A stretch of DNA of 54,624 nt from Ruminococcus sp. (GCA_024697545.1 JAILFN010000069.1:1-54624), one strand, 5' to 3'; shown: positions 25,143-34,223, counted from the stretch's first letter. Notes: generated from the sequence alone by a model not told the origin. Numbers and translations: made by a program.

Positions 25143-25916
25143 GTGAAGGTCAAATTGCTGACTTATACCCCCGAACCCGAGAAGTATATCGCTACTGCCG
25201 CAAAGCTCTGCTATGCAAATTCTGATGTAGATTCGCTGCTCGACGGACTGACTGAGGAGAAGGTAGATTCTTTCATAGATATGCTTGCGTCCATCGGACA
25301 TGAAAGCCCGATAGAACACGTTTCCTTTACCTTCGCGATAGAGGGGATCTCACGCGCCTGTTCGCATCAGCTGGTGCGCCACAGGATAGCTTCATACTCG
25401 CAGCAGAGCCAGAGGTACGTCAGCATGGACGGCTTTGATTACGTTACCCCGCCCGAGATCGCCGAGGACGAGGAGATAAAGGCACTCTACGATGAGCAGA
25501 TGTACAACATCACCGAGAGCTACCGCGCACTTGCAGACGCTCTCGAGCAGAAGCACTTCAAGAGCTTCACCGAGCAGGGTCAGGATGAAAAGACCGCCCG
25601 CAGAAATGCTAAAAAGAAGGCGATAGAGGACGCGCGCTTCGTGCTCCCCAATGCCTGCGAGACAAAGATAGTAGTCACCATGAACGCCCGCACGCTTATG
25701 CACTTCTTCAGACTGCGCTGCTGCAACCGCGCACAGTGGGAGATAAGGGCGGTGGCGAACGAGATGCTGCGTCAGGCATACGCTGCGGCACCTCACATTT
25801 TCCGAAACGCGGGACCCTCCTGCGTGAGCGGCGCTTGTCCCGAGGGGAAGATGAGCTGCGGCAAGGCAGCCGAGATGCGCGCGCTTTTTGAAAAGATGAA
25901 GGAACAGGACTGCTGA
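25143..25916 (+). CDS. thyX: Flavin-dependent thymidylate synthase
   Basis: This 257-residue FAD enzyme converts dUMP to dTMP using methylene-THF and NAD(P)H. The signature RHRxxSxxxxSxRY is present as [14 protein letters not shown]. The position usually filled by Asn (Arg-Tyr-Asn in many) is Ser here. The C-terminal block with Met-His-Phe-Phe-Arg-Leu-Arg is also typical. I chose GTG 25143, with AAGGAAG 8 bases upstream. The C-terminus holds a cluster of Cys (Cys-Val-Ser-Gly-Ala-Cys-Pro). A nearby 5-formyl-THF cyclo-ligase gene fits the folate theme. Confidence 0.96.
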   Translation: MKVKLLTYTPEPEKYIATAAKLCYANSDVDSLLDGLTEEKVDSFIDMLASIGHESPIEHVSFTFAIEGISRACSHQLVRHRIASYSQQSQRYVSMDGFDYVTPPEIAEDEEIKALYDEQMYNITESYRALADALEQKHFKSFTEQGQDEKTARRNAKKKAIEDARFVLPNACETKIVVTMNARTLMHFFRLRCCNRAQWEIRAVANEMLRQAYAAAPHIFRNAGPSCVSGACPEGKMSCGKAAEMRALFEKMKEQDC

Positions 25917-26006
25917 AAAGCTGCGGTCATAAAAATGATACAGTAAACTGCCGCGGGTTTCGCGATGATCTGTCACGCAGTTTTCGCGGCGGAAAGGAAG
26001 AATGGT

Positions 26007-26549
26007 ATGGTATATGTATTTCTTGCAAACGGCTTTGAAGAGCTTGAAGCACTCTCGCCGATAGATGTGCTGAGACGCGCAGGCGTTGAGACTGTTACGG
26101 TAGGTGTCGGCGGCAAAGAGATAACCGCGGCACACGGTGTTAAGTTCACCGCAGATATCACCGAGGATCAGATAAAGCTCGGCGATGATGTCGAGATGAT
26201 AGTTCTCCCGGGCGGTATGCCGGGCACAAATAATCTTGAAGCAAGCGTGAGCGTGCAGTCGGCTATCGACTTCTGCGCCGCAAACGACAGATATGTTGCC
26301 GCTATCTGCGCCGCACCCAAGATACTCGGTGCAAAGGGGCTGCTAGGCGGCAGAAATGCTATATGCTTCCCCGGCTTTGAGGGCGACCTCAGGGGCGCTT
26401 CGATCTCGCAAGACCACGTTGTCTGCGACGGCAGATTCGTGACCGCAAAGGGCGCGGGCGTGGCGCTTGAGTTTGCGCTGAAGCTCGCGGCTCTGCTCAC
26501 TTCCGATGACAAGGCGGCGGCACTTGCAAAGTCGCTTCAGTGCCGATGA
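26007..26549 (+). CDS. DJ-1/PfpI family protein
   Basis: This 180-residue protein has the flavodoxin-like DJ-1/YajL fold. It shows Asn-Gly-Phe-Glu-Glu-Leu-Glu with the conserved Glu, and the nucleophile cysteine in Ala-Ala-Ile-Cys-Ala-Ala-Pro. I chose ATG 26007, 6 bases after AAGGAAG. Members act in protection from reactive carbonyls, as glyoxalases/deglycases, or as redox sensors; which applies here cannot be said. Its stop overlaps the start of the next gene by 4 bases. Confidence 0.92.
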   Translation: MVYVFLANGFEELEALSPIDVLRRAGVETVTVGVGGKEITAAHGVKFTADITEDQIKLGDDVEMIVLPGGMPGTNNLEASVSVQSAIDFCAANDRYVAAICAAPKILGAKGLLGGRNAICFPGFEGDLRGASISQDHVVCDGRFVTAKGAGVALEFALKLAALLTSDDKAAALAKSLQCR

Positions 26550-27139
26550 ACACGGCGGAAGACAAGAAGGCGCTCAGACGCCAGCTGAGACAGATGCGCT
26601 CTGAGATGCCCGCCGAGCAGCGGCTCGGATTATCGGAAAGAATAGCCGACAGGCTGATATCGGAAGAAGCATACAAAAACTGTGAGACCGTGCTCTGCTT
26701 TGTCTCCACCGCTATCGAGGTCGAGACGAAGAAGATCATCGACACGGCGTTTGCGGACGGCAAGCGCGTGGCAGTCCCGCGCTGCATATTCGGCACGCAT
26801 GAGATGGAGTTTGCTTTCATCGAATCTCTTTCGGAGCTTGTCAGCGGCGCTTACGGCATACTCGAACCGCCGCTTCACAACGAGCTTACCCTCGGCGGCG
26901 AAAATTCGATATGTATCGTCCCAGGGCTCTCGTTTGACGAAATGGGTTATCGCCTCGGCTTCGGCGGCGGGTATTATGACCGCTTTCTTTCGGAATACAA
27001 GGGAATATCCTGCGGGGTATGCTACGGCAGCTTTGTTGTCGGCAGGCTGCCCTGCGAGGAATGCGATGTAACGGTAGATAAGATCATTACAGAAGAAAGA
27101 ACGATAGACTTGAGCGGAAAACAAAATGCAAGAGTCTGA
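26546..27139 (+). CDS. 5-formyltetrahydrofolate cyclo-ligase
   Basis: This 197-residue enzyme converts 5-formyl-THF to 5,10-methenyl-THF with ATP (MTHFS/YgfA family). The signature Pro-Gly-Leu-Ser-Phe-Asp, then Arg-Leu-Gly-Phe-Gly-Gly-Gly-Tyr-Tyr-Asp-Arg-Phe-Leu, is complete. The basic N-terminal helix (Leu-Arg-Arg-Gln-Leu-Arg) is usual. The start ATG 26546 overlaps the DJ-1 stop (ATGA), giving translational coupling. Together with ThyX and the purine genes it serves the folate one-carbon pool. Confidence 0.95.
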   Translation: MNTAEDKKALRRQLRQMRSEMPAEQRLGLSERIADRLISEEAYKNCETVLCFVSTAIEVETKKIIDTAFADGKRVAVPRCIFGTHEMEFAFIESLSELVSGAYGILEPPLHNELTLGGENSICIVPGLSFDEMGYRLGFGGGYYDRFLSEYKGISCGVCYGSFVVGRLPCEECDVTVDKIITEERTIDLSGKQNARV

Positions 27140-27171
27140 TAGATCTTCAAAAAGGAAAGGATCTGCAAAGC

Positions 27172-28683
27172 ATGGAAAACAAAAACACAAAGCCCGAGAT
27201 CTCCTTCGGAGCGGCAGGCGGGAACAATGCAGGACAGCACGCTAAAAGACCTGTCCGTAATGTAAAAAGACCTGCTCCGCCTCCGCATCAGGGCGGCACC
27301 GTTAAAAACGTCAGACCTGACGTAAAGGTGAGCCCCGAGGCAAGAGCACGCATAAGCGAGCATCAGGCTATGCTCGACAAGGCGCTTGATGAGATGGACG
27401 CTCCTGCGGCTGCTCCCGTTCATTCGAGGGAAGAGGTCTCCGCAGGCGCTGCCAGAGCGGCAAGGCAGGCGGCCGCAAAGCAGTCTCAGTCCGCACCTGT
27501 TGCCGTAGATGACAGACCTGTCATAACGCCCCGAAGCACTTCCGCGGAAAGGGAAGAGGCAAGAAGACAGCGTAATTCCTCTGACGGCAGAAAAAAGCAG
27601 GGCAAGGGTAAGAAAAAGAAGAAAAAGCTTCGCTTCAATGTGTCCATCGTGACGGGACTTTCGATCGCCATCGTTATCATATGCACTTCCATCGTGCTTT
27701 CAACGGGTGCTATCACCGTCGGCATGGAATACCTCGGCATTAACAAGTCGGAGCAGGAGATAACCTTCAATATACCCGAAGGTTCAAGCAACGATGACAT
27801 AGCCGAAATACTGGTCAAGAACAACATAATCAAGAACAAGAAGCTTTTCAAGGTAGCTCTGAAATTCAACAACGACCCCGTGCTTTATCCCGGGGATATC
27901 TCGCTAGCACCCAACAACAGCTATGCGGATATCATCGAAAAGCTTTCCGTGATGCGTGAGTCGCGTCAGACCATTACCCTCACCTTCAAGGAAGGCACCA
28001 ACCTTTACGCTGTTGCCAACAAGCTTGAAAAGAAGGGCGTATGCTCCGCAGAGGATTTCCTCTTCCAGTTCAACACCAAGCAGGACTACGATATCGACAG
28101 CAGGATAGTTCACAACGAGGACGCTTACTATGATATGGAGGGCTATTTCTTCCCTGATACATATGAGTTCTACCTCGATGACTCGGCGTTCAACGTTACA
28201 AAGAAGCTGCGCGAGAATATGCAGTCGAAGATCACCGATGAGATGTATGACAAGATGGACAAGATGGGCATGGACCTCAACGAGGTAATGACCCTTGCTT
28301 CCATCGTTCAGGCTGAGGCGGGCACCGCTGAGGATATGCCGATCGTGGCTTCCGTTTTCATAAACCGTCTGAACAATCCCGATGAGTTCCCGAATCTTCA
28401 GTCGGACGCTACAAAGAACTACATCAAGAAGGTAATAAGAAAGGCAGAGACTTCTACGGCTATGGTGGAACACTACACCAACGTATATGATACCTACATC
28501 TGCTTCGGTCTGCCCGCAGGTCCTATCGGCAACCCCGGTATGGATGCCATTAACGCGGTGCTCAACCACGCCGATACCAAGTATTACTACTTCTGTAACA
28601 ACCTTGACACAGGTGAGGCTTTCTATGCAGAGACTTATGAGGAGCACAAGGACAACCTGAAACTTGCGGGGCTCAGCGAATAA
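27172..28683 (+). CDS. mltG: Endolytic murein transglycosylase MltG
   Basis: This 503-residue protein anchored in the cytoplasmic membrane cuts nascent peptidoglycan strands. Residues 1-155 are a cytoplasmic, Lys/Arg/Ala/Pro-rich disordered region ending in a run of Lys. One transmembrane helix follows (about 160-185), then the extracytoplasmic YceG/LysM-like domain. The catalytic Glu lies in Ala-Ser-Ile-Val-Gln-Ala-Glu-Ala-Gly, and Pro-Ala-Gly-Pro-Ile-Gly-Asn-Pro-Gly closes the active site. The long N-terminal extension is larger than in E. coli. The stop overlaps the next ATG by one base (TAATG). Confidence 0.95.
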   Translation: MENKNTKPEISFGAAGGNNAGQHAKRPVRNVKRPAPPPHQGGTVKNVRPDVKVSPEARARISEHQAMLDKALDEMDAPAAAPVHSREEVSAGAARAARQAAAKQSQSAPVAVDDRPVITPRSTSAEREEARRQRNSSDGRKKQGKGKKKKKKLRFNVSIVTGLSIAIVIICTSIVLSTGAITVGMEYLGINKSEQEITFNIPEGSSNDDIAEILVKNNIIKNKKLFKVALKFNNDPVLYPGDISLAPNNSYADIIEKLSVMRESRQTITLTFKEGTNLYAVANKLEKKGVCSAEDFLFQFNTKQDYDIDSRIVHNEDAYYDMEGYFFPDTYEFYLDDSAFNVTKKLRENMQSKITDEMYDKMDKMGMDLNEVMTLASIVQAEAGTAEDMPIVASVFINRLNNPDEFPNLQSDATKNYIKKVIRKAETSTAMVEHYTNVYDTYICFGLPAGPIGNPGMDAINAVLNHADTKYYYFCNNLDTGEAFYAETYEEHKDNLKLAGLSE

Positions 28684-29933
28684 TGGGTATCTGCGGTAAA
28701 CAGCTTAATTACTCCCGCCCGCTCGAGGTGCTTTCTCCGGCGGGCGATATGGAGCGCCTTGAAGCGGCGATAGAGTTCGGAGCCGATGCGGTATACCTGG
28801 GCGGAAAGATGTTCGGTATGCGCGCGGCATCGCCGAATTTTACCGATGAACAGCTGAAAGAAGCCTGCGATAAGGTACACGCAAAGGGCAGGCGGGTATA
28901 CCTCACCTGCAACACCCTCCCGAGAAACGATGAGATGCCGCATTTTGAAGGCTTCGTAAAGAACGCTGTCGGGGCGGGCATAGATGCGCTGATAGTCAAC
29001 GACATAGGTGTGCTCTCGCTCGTGAAGAAATATGCCCCCGATATGGAGATACATATGTCCACACAGACGGGCATCGTCAACTACGTTACGGCGCAGGAGT
29101 TTTACAACATGGGCGCGAAACGTGTCGTGCTGGCAAGAGAGCTTTCACTTGACGAGATCGCCGAGATACGCGCAAAGACCTCGCGTGAGCTGGAGATAGA
29201 GTGCTTCGTCCACGGCGCTATGTGCGTCAGCTTTTCGGGCCGCTGCCTGATCTCCCAGTACCTCATAGGCAGAGATGCCAACCGCGGTGAGTGCGCTCAG
29301 CCATGCCGCTGGGGGTATCACCTCATGGAAGAAAAGCGCGAGGGCGAGTTTTATCCCGTGTTCGAGGACGAGCGGGGGACTTACATTCTCAACGCAAAAG
29401 ACCTTTGCATGATAGACCACATCGACAAGCTTGCGGAAGCGGGCGTTGACAGCCTTAAAATAGAGGGCAGGGCTAAGTCCTCATACTACGTTTCGGTGGT
29501 GACCAACGCTTACCGCCGCGCGGTTGACAGCTTCCTTGAAGCGCCCGAGAGCTTTTCGCTTGCCGAAGACATACGCTCGGAGGTTTTCAAGGTCAGCCAC
29601 AGGGCTTACTGCACAGGCTTCTTCTTCGGTCACCCGAAGGACTGCCAGTATTACGAGAACAGCGGCTATATCCGCGACTGGGACGTTTGCGCCATCGTTA
29701 CGGGATATGACAGCGAGCGCGGTCTGCTGGAATGTGTTCAGCGAAACAAGTTCCTCAAAGGCACGACGCTTGAACTGCTCGAGCCCGAGGGTCTGCCAGT
29801 GCAGCTTGCGGCAGACGAGCTTTACGATGAGAATTTCGAGCCTATTGAGTCCACGAACCACGCGGCTATGAAGTTCTATATCAAGTGCGGCAAGGCTTAC
29901 AAGCCGCATTCTATCATTCGCAAGGAAAACTGA
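28683..29933 (+). CDS. U32-family protein, TrhP-type tRNA uridine hydroxylation factor
   Basis: This 416-residue protein is of the collagenase-like U32 group. The signature Glu-Cys-Phe-Val-His-Gly-Ala-Met-Cys-Val-Ser-Phe-Ser-Gly-Arg-Cys is followed by Arg-Gly-Glu-Cys-Ala-Gln-Pro-Cys-Arg, whose cysteines probably hold an Fe-S cluster. The N-terminal Phe-Gly-Ala-Asp-Ala-Val-Tyr-Leu-Gly-Gly is also typical. Members known as TrhP/YrrN-YrrO help hydroxylate U34 of tRNA. In Bacillus they sit beside mltG (yrrL) as here, which supports this over a true protease. It is coupled to mltG by TAATG. Confidence 0.87.
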   Translation: MGICGKQLNYSRPLEVLSPAGDMERLEAAIEFGADAVYLGGKMFGMRAASPNFTDEQLKEACDKVHAKGRRVYLTCNTLPRNDEMPHFEGFVKNAVGAGIDALIVNDIGVLSLVKKYAPDMEIHMSTQTGIVNYVTAQEFYNMGAKRVVLARELSLDEIAEIRAKTSRELEIECFVHGAMCVSFSGRCLISQYLIGRDANRGECAQPCRWGYHLMEEKREGEFYPVFEDERGTYILNAKDLCMIDHIDKLAEAGVDSLKIEGRAKSSYYVSVVTNAYRRAVDSFLEAPESFSLAEDIRSEVFKVSHRAYCTGFFFGHPKDCQYYENSGYIRDWDVCAIVTGYDSERGLLECVQRNKFLKGTTLELLEPEGLPVQLAADELYDENFEPIESTNHAAMKFYIKCGKAYKPHSIIRKEN

Positions 29934-29989
29934 TATCATCATGAGGCGGGGAGAGTATCCCCGCCCTGTTGCAATAGGCAGGTGAAAAG

Positions 29990-30979
29990 ATGAAGACCGA
30001 GTATAAAAACGACTGCCCCGATTATCTGGCGGACTATCTGACCTACCTGAAGGTAGTTCAGGACAGGACAGACCGCACGGAGGAAGCCTATTACATCGAC
30101 CTACGGACGTTTCTCAGGTACCTGAAGCTGATACACGGCGACGTTGCCGACGATACCGAGTGGAAGGCGATCCCCATAGCCGACGTGCCGTTCGATTACG
30201 TCAGGTCGTTCACACTTTCGGACGCTCACAGGTATCTCTACTACCTTCGCGAGGAGCGGGGAAACTCAACCGCGACCCGCGCGAGAAAGGCATCGGCGCT
30301 GAAACGGTTTTACTTTTACCTTCACGTTAAAGCCAACCGCCTTCCCGAGGATCCGCTTGAATACCTTGAAATGCCGCGCATAAAAAACAAGGAGCCGCGC
30401 TTTCTGACGCTCGAACAGTCGCTGCAAATGCTGCAAAGCATAGACTCGGCTCACCGCGAGCGTGACTACTGCATGATCTGCCTGTTTCTCAACTGCGGTA
30501 TGCGTCTGTCAGAGCTTGTCGGGCTCGACCTTATAGATTACAGCCGCGAGAACCGAACGCTCAGGCTGTTCGGCAAGGGCAGAAAGGAGCGGATAGTCTA
30601 TCTCAATGATGCCTGTATCGAAGCGCTCGAAAGCTGGCTTGAAGTGCGAAGTGCTTTGCCCGTTTCCGAATCGGCAAAGAATGCCATGTTCCTTTCGGCG
30701 CGCAACACAAGGATAACCAACCGCCGCGTGCAGCAGATCGTCGATGAGATGCTAAAGCGCGCGGGGCTCTCGAATCTCGGCATATCCACCCACAAGCTGA
30801 GGCACACCGCCGCGACGCTCATGTATCAGCATGGCGGCGTAGACACGCTGGTGCTGCGCGATGTGCTTGGGCACAAAAGCATCGCCACGACTGAGATATA
30901 CACCCATCTCGGAAATGACAGCCTGAAAAAAGCTGCCGAATCCTCGCCGCTTGCCAAAGTGAAGCCGGATAAGAAGTAA
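29990..30979 (+). CDS. Tyrosine recombinase, XerC/XerD-like
   Basis: This 329-residue site-specific recombinase has all catalytic residues: Arg172 (Cys-Gly-Met-Arg-Leu-Ser-Glu-Leu), Lys196, His268 and Arg271 (His-Lys-Leu-Arg-His-Thr), His295 (Leu-Gly-His-Lys-Ser), and Tyr304 as nucleophile. An N-terminal SAM-like core-binding domain covers residues 10-115. The length is slightly above that of XerC/D (about 300). It follows the U32 gene by 56 bases with no attachment site, excisionase or cargo nearby. A housekeeping role in dimer resolution is therefore more likely than an integrase role. Confidence 0.9.
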   Translation: MKTEYKNDCPDYLADYLTYLKVVQDRTDRTEEAYYIDLRTFLRYLKLIHGDVADDTEWKAIPIADVPFDYVRSFTLSDAHRYLYYLREERGNSTATRARKASALKRFYFYLHVKANRLPEDPLEYLEMPRIKNKEPRFLTLEQSLQMLQSIDSAHRERDYCMICLFLNCGMRLSELVGLDLIDYSRENRTLRLFGKGRKERIVYLNDACIEALESWLEVRSALPVSESAKNAMFLSARNTRITNRRVQQIVDEMLKRAGLSNLGISTHKLRHTAATLMYQHGGVDTLVLRDVLGHKSIATTEIYTHLGNDSLKKAAESSPLAKVKPDKK

Positions 30980-31000
30980 AGGCAGATCTTCGGCATAAAT

Positions 31001-31036
31001 GAAAAGACCGCAGAACATGATGTCTGCGGTCTTTTC
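31001..31036. terminator. Bidirectional terminator between the recombinase and HtrA genes
   Basis: A perfect 14-bp stem (31001-31014 with 31023-31036) has an 8-nt loop and AAAA/TTTT ends. It serves the convergent genes on both sides. Confidence 0.9.
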
Positions 31037-31076
31037 GATTACAGGAAGTCTATGCTAAGTGAGGTGATCTCTTTTA

Positions 31077-32486
31077 TCAATATCCGAACATCCCGGGGAA
31101 CTCGCCGAAATCGCCGAAGCCGTAGTCTTCAAAGCCTTCTCCGGGCTGTCCGCCGCGTCCGTTCTCGCTGCCGAACTGCTGTGCGTTCTGCTCAGTTTCC
31201 TCGTCGGAAGTGTCGTCCTGCTTCTTTTCCTCGACCTTTACGGTAACGTCAACGTACTCGCCCTGTCTGTACACTTTAAGCTCGAGCTTGTCGCCCGCAG
31301 CCTTTGTCTTGACAGCCGCGATAAGATCCGATGAGCCTTTTATCTCCTTGCCGTCGGCAGCTACGATAACATCGCCCTCCTTGAGCCCTGCCTTTTCGGC
31401 GGGAGCACCTTCGGTCACGCTCTTGACGGCAGCACCCGAGGGTATGCCGTAGCCTGTTGCGTCTTCGCTTACGTCCTCAACGCCAATGCCTATGTAAGGC
31501 TTGGTAACATAGCCCTTTTCGATTATCGAGGTCACGATATCCTTGATGGAATCTATCGGGATAGCGAAGCCGATGTTGTCGATGGAAGCTTCGTTAGAGC
31601 TGTTGGAGGAATACTTGGCGTTTGTGATGCCGACTACCTCGCCGTACATATTGAACAGCGCACCGCCCGAGTTGCCCGAGTTGATGGCGCAGTCGGTCTG
31701 GATAAGGTTCATGGTCGCGTTCTCGGTCGTTACCTCTCGGTCGAGAGCGCTCACAACGCCCTGCGTCAGAGAGAATGTAAGCTCGCCGAGGGGATTGCCG
31801 ATGGCTGCGACTTCATCGCCGACCTTTAAGTTGTCAGAGCTGCCGAGCACAACGGGGGTAAGTCCGTCGGCATCTATTTTGAGCACCGCGATATCATTGG
31901 AGGAATCCGATCCGATAAGCTCTGCCTTGTAGGTCTTGCCGTCGTAATCGGTAACGGTGATGGTGCTTGCGCCCTCAATAACGTGGTGGTTCGTAAGGAT
32001 ATATCCATCGGCGCTGATTATAAAGCCCGAGCCTGAAGCCGCGGCAGTAGTCTGGTAGCCGAAGTAGTTGGTCTGGTTGATCTCGGTGGTGATGCCGACA
32101 GTCGAGTGAACGTTCTGCTCATATACCTGAGCCGCTGTCATAAGAGTTCCCGTTTCAGCCGAAGCGGTGTTCACGACATTCTTTCTGTCGGAAGTGAGAA
32201 GCGTTGTGGACTTTTCGTTCTCTTCGCTCTTGGTACTTACGGAAGTGCTCTGTGCGGGGGAGAAGTATTTGATACCCGCGAACATACCGCCTGCGCCTAC
32301 CGCACCGCCGAGCAGCGAGCAGCAGATCGCCGCCGCGATGATCCTGCTTCCCGAGCCGCGCTGCTTTTTGACATTTGCAGCGGGTGTGTTGTTATATTCG
32401 TTGAAGCCGCCTGCATAGCCGTGACGGTTGTTTGCGTTCTCGTTTGCATTTGCGTTGTAGTCTCCGTTATAATTGTTCTCATACAT
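31077..32486 (-). CDS. HtrA/DegP-like serine protease with one PDZ domain
   Basis: This 469-residue membrane-anchored protease does envelope quality control. The N-terminus is Asn/Tyr-rich and cytoplasmic (1-45), with a transmembrane helix at about 49-72. The trypsin-like domain has a catalytic triad at His168 (Thr-Asn-His-His-Val), Asp198 (Ser-Asn-Asp-Ile-Ala) and Ser273 (Gly-Asn-Ser-Gly-Gly). A PDZ domain spans about 335-425, and an acidic, Gly/Phe-rich tail ends the protein. The asparagine-rich head is unusual. The promoter carries tandem direct repeats that suggest control by a response regulator. Confidence 0.95.
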   Translation of the reverse strand: MYENNYNGDYNANANENANNRHGYAGGFNEYNNTPAANVKKQRGSGSRIIAAAICCSLLGGAVGAGGMFAGIKYFSPAQSTSVSTKSEENEKSTTLLTSDRKNVVNTASAETGTLMTAAQVYEQNVHSTVGITTEINQTNYFGYQTTAAASGSGFIISADGYILTNHHVIEGASTITVTDYDGKTYKAELIGSDSSNDIAVLKIDADGLTPVVLGSSDNLKVGDEVAAIGNPLGELTFSLTQGVVSALDREVTTENATMNLIQTDCAINSGNSGGALFNMYGEVVGITNAKYSSNSSNEASIDNIGFAIPIDSIKDIVTSIIEKGYVTKPYIGIGVEDVSEDATGYGIPSGAAVKSVTEGAPAEKAGLKEGDVIVAADGKEIKGSSDLIAAVKTKAAGDKLELKVYRQGEYVDVTVKVEEKKQDDTSDEETEQNAQQFGSENGRGGQPGEGFEDYGFGDFGEFPGMFGY

Positions 32487-32547
32487 GATGATTACTTCCT
32501 TTCTGTCAAAGCCTTTTGTTTGTCGGCTTTTGTTTTTCTATGTCTTA

Positions 32548-32580
32548 ATTATATAGGCGCTAGCTTAAATCTAATTTAAA
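32548..32580 (-). promoter_or_regulatory. htrA promoter with tandem direct-repeat operator
   Basis: On the minus strand a TATAAT (32548-32553) is preceded by two direct repeats of plus-strand form CTAnnTTAAA at 32560-32569 and 32571-32580, an 11-bp period. They cover the place of the -35 box, which is itself poor. This is the layout of an OmpR/PhoB-type activator site. A TTCACA/TGTGAA inverted pair lies further upstream at 32620-32642. Confidence 0.55.
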
Positions 32581-32704
32581 AGAGAATGAAAAAGCTGAGA
32601 AACTTTCTGACACAAGCATTTCACAATGTGATAGAATGTGAAGATAATATGCTTTCAGGACATAAACGGTTAACAAGCTGCTGCTTTGCAAGGGGGCGTA
32701 AGGT

Positions 32705-32740
32705 CAAAAAAAGGCTGCCGCACCGCAGCGCAGCAGCCTT
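32705..32740 (-). terminator. Terminator of the glycogen operon
   Basis: On the minus strand AAGGCTGC pairs with GCAGCCTT (32733-32740 with 32711-32718), followed by seven T. It lies 17 bases after the glgA stop. Confidence 0.9.
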
Positions 32741-32756
32741 GAAGTGTTGTGATGTG

Positions 32757-34169
32757 TCAGTGAATGTCCGAATAAAGACCTATGTAGAGTACAGCCGAAC
32801 GCTTCCAGCTGAAGTCCTCACGCATAGCAAAGCCTACCAGGTTGTTCCAGCGTGCCTTGTCGTCATACGCGACTCTCGCGCGGGTAACAGCGTCGAGCAT
32901 ATCGTGTGCGTTGTAGGTCTTGAAGGTGAAGCCGTTGCCGTTTTCGCCGCCTGCGTCCCTGATGGAATCGCGCAGACCGCCTGTCTCACGAACTATCGGG
33001 ATAGTGCCGTAGCGCAGCGAGATCATCTGTGCCAGTCCGCAGGGCTCGCTCTGAGAGGGCATAAGGAACATATCCGCGCCCGCATAGATGCGCTTTGAGA
33101 GCGAAGGCACGAAGCCGATGGTCACGCCCACTCTGTCGGGATAGCGGTACTGCATCTCGCGGAAGAAGTCCTCGTAGATCTTCTCGCCCGAGCCGAGTAT
33201 GGCGAACTTGCAGCCGAGCCTTACCATGTCTTCAAAGACATACTTCACAAGGTCAAGACCCTTGTGGCTCACAAAGCGGGTAACGATGCCGATAACGGGC
33301 TCGTCGCCCTGTGCAAGCCCGAACTCTTCGAGCAGCTTTTCCTTGCATATCTTCTTGCCGCCGCGGTTCTTGAAGGAATAGTGCGCGGGAAGATTGGGGT
33401 CGGTCTCCGGGTTGTATACATCCTGGTCTATGCCGTTGAGGAAACCGCAGAGCTTGTACTGCTTCTTGACGAGTATCCTGTCAAGACCGTAGCTGTACCA
33501 CGGGTCGAGTATCTCCCACGCGTAGCTGGGGGATACGGTGGTGATCTTGTCGGCGCACTCGATAGCCGCCTTCATGAAGTTCACGTCGCCGTCGTATTCG
33601 AGCAGGTCGGTGTGGTAAAGCGGTATGCCCATCAGGTCGCCGATGATCTCAAGACCATAGCGTCCCTGATACTGTATGTTGTGTATTGTGAACACCGTCT
33701 TGATATCCTCATAGCCGCCCTGATAGCGGTAGAAGATGTCGTAGTAAACGGGCACGAGGGCGGTCTGCCAGTCGTTTGCGTTGATGACTTCGGGCTTGAA
33801 GTCGATGTAACGCAGCAGCTCGAGAACGGCGCGTGAGAAGAATATGTATCTTTCTGCGTCGTCATAAAAGCCGTAAAGTCCGTTTCTTGCGAAGTAGTAT
33901 TCGTTGTCCAGCAGATAATAGGTCACGCCGTTGACTACCGCGGTGAAAACTCCGCAGTACTGGTTTCTCCATGCAACGGGAACGGTGAAGTTTGTAAGAT
34001 AAGTGCACTGATCTTTAAGCTCCTGCTTTATCTGTCCGTAATAGGGTATAACGACGCGGCAGTCGTGACCCTCCGCATTGATAGCGCGGGGGAGTGAGCC
34101 TGCTACATCTGCAAGTCCGCCCGAAGCGATAAAGGGCAGAGCTTCCGAAGCTGTGTAAAGTATATTCAT
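32757..34169 (-). CDS. glgA: Glycogen synthase (ADP-glucose type, GT5)
   Basis: This 470-residue GT5 enzyme transfers glucose from ADP-glucose to the end of an alpha-1,4-glucan. The starch-synthase catalytic N-domain begins Tyr-Thr-Ala-Ser-Glu-Ala-Leu-Pro-Phe. The C-domain has Met-Pro-Ser-Gln-Ser-Glu-Pro-Cys-Gly-Leu-Ala-Gln and Gly-Thr-Ile-Pro-Ile-Val-Arg-Glu-Thr-Gly-Gly-Leu, both typical. The usual Lys-x-Gly-Gly-Leu motif reads Ala15-Ser-Gly-Gly-Leu, so the lysine known to contact ADP-glucose in E. coli is missing. It is the last gene of the glg operon, 54 bases after glgD. Confidence 0.95.
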   Translation of the reverse strand: MNILYTASEALPFIASGGLADVAGSLPRAINAEGHDCRVVIPYYGQIKQELKDQCTYLTNFTVPVAWRNQYCGVFTAVVNGVTYYLLDNEYYFARNGLYGFYDDAERYIFFSRAVLELLRYIDFKPEVINANDWQTALVPVYYDIFYRYQGGYEDIKTVFTIHNIQYQGRYGLEIIGDLMGIPLYHTDLLEYDGDVNFMKAAIECADKITTVSPSYAWEILDPWYSYGLDRILVKKQYKLCGFLNGIDQDVYNPETDPNLPAHYSFKNRGGKKICKEKLLEEFGLAQGDEPVIGIVTRFVSHKGLDLVKYVFEDMVRLGCKFAILGSGEKIYEDFFREMQYRYPDRVGVTIGFVPSLSKRIYAGADMFLMPSQSEPCGLAQMISLRYGTIPIVRETGGLRDSIRDAGGENGNGFTFKTYNAHDMLDAVTRARVAYDDKARWNNLVGFAMREDFSWKRSAVLYIGLYSDIH

Positions 34170-34223
34170 ATATGCTGACCTTCTTTCTATTTTTTTCTTT
34201 TGACGCGAAGCCGCGTCTTATAA

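Noticed and set aside
25917..26006. Inverted repeats (AAACTGC/GCAGTTT) before the DJ-1 gene as an operator or terminator
   Set aside because: The arms are far apart, there is no T run, and the thyX-DJ-1 spacing is short enough for read-through. The evidence is too weak to call.
29990..30979. Recombinase as integrase of a mobile element
   Set aside because: No excisionase, attachment repeats, relaxase or phage genes are near. Flanks are house-keeping genes, so a Xer-type role is more likely.
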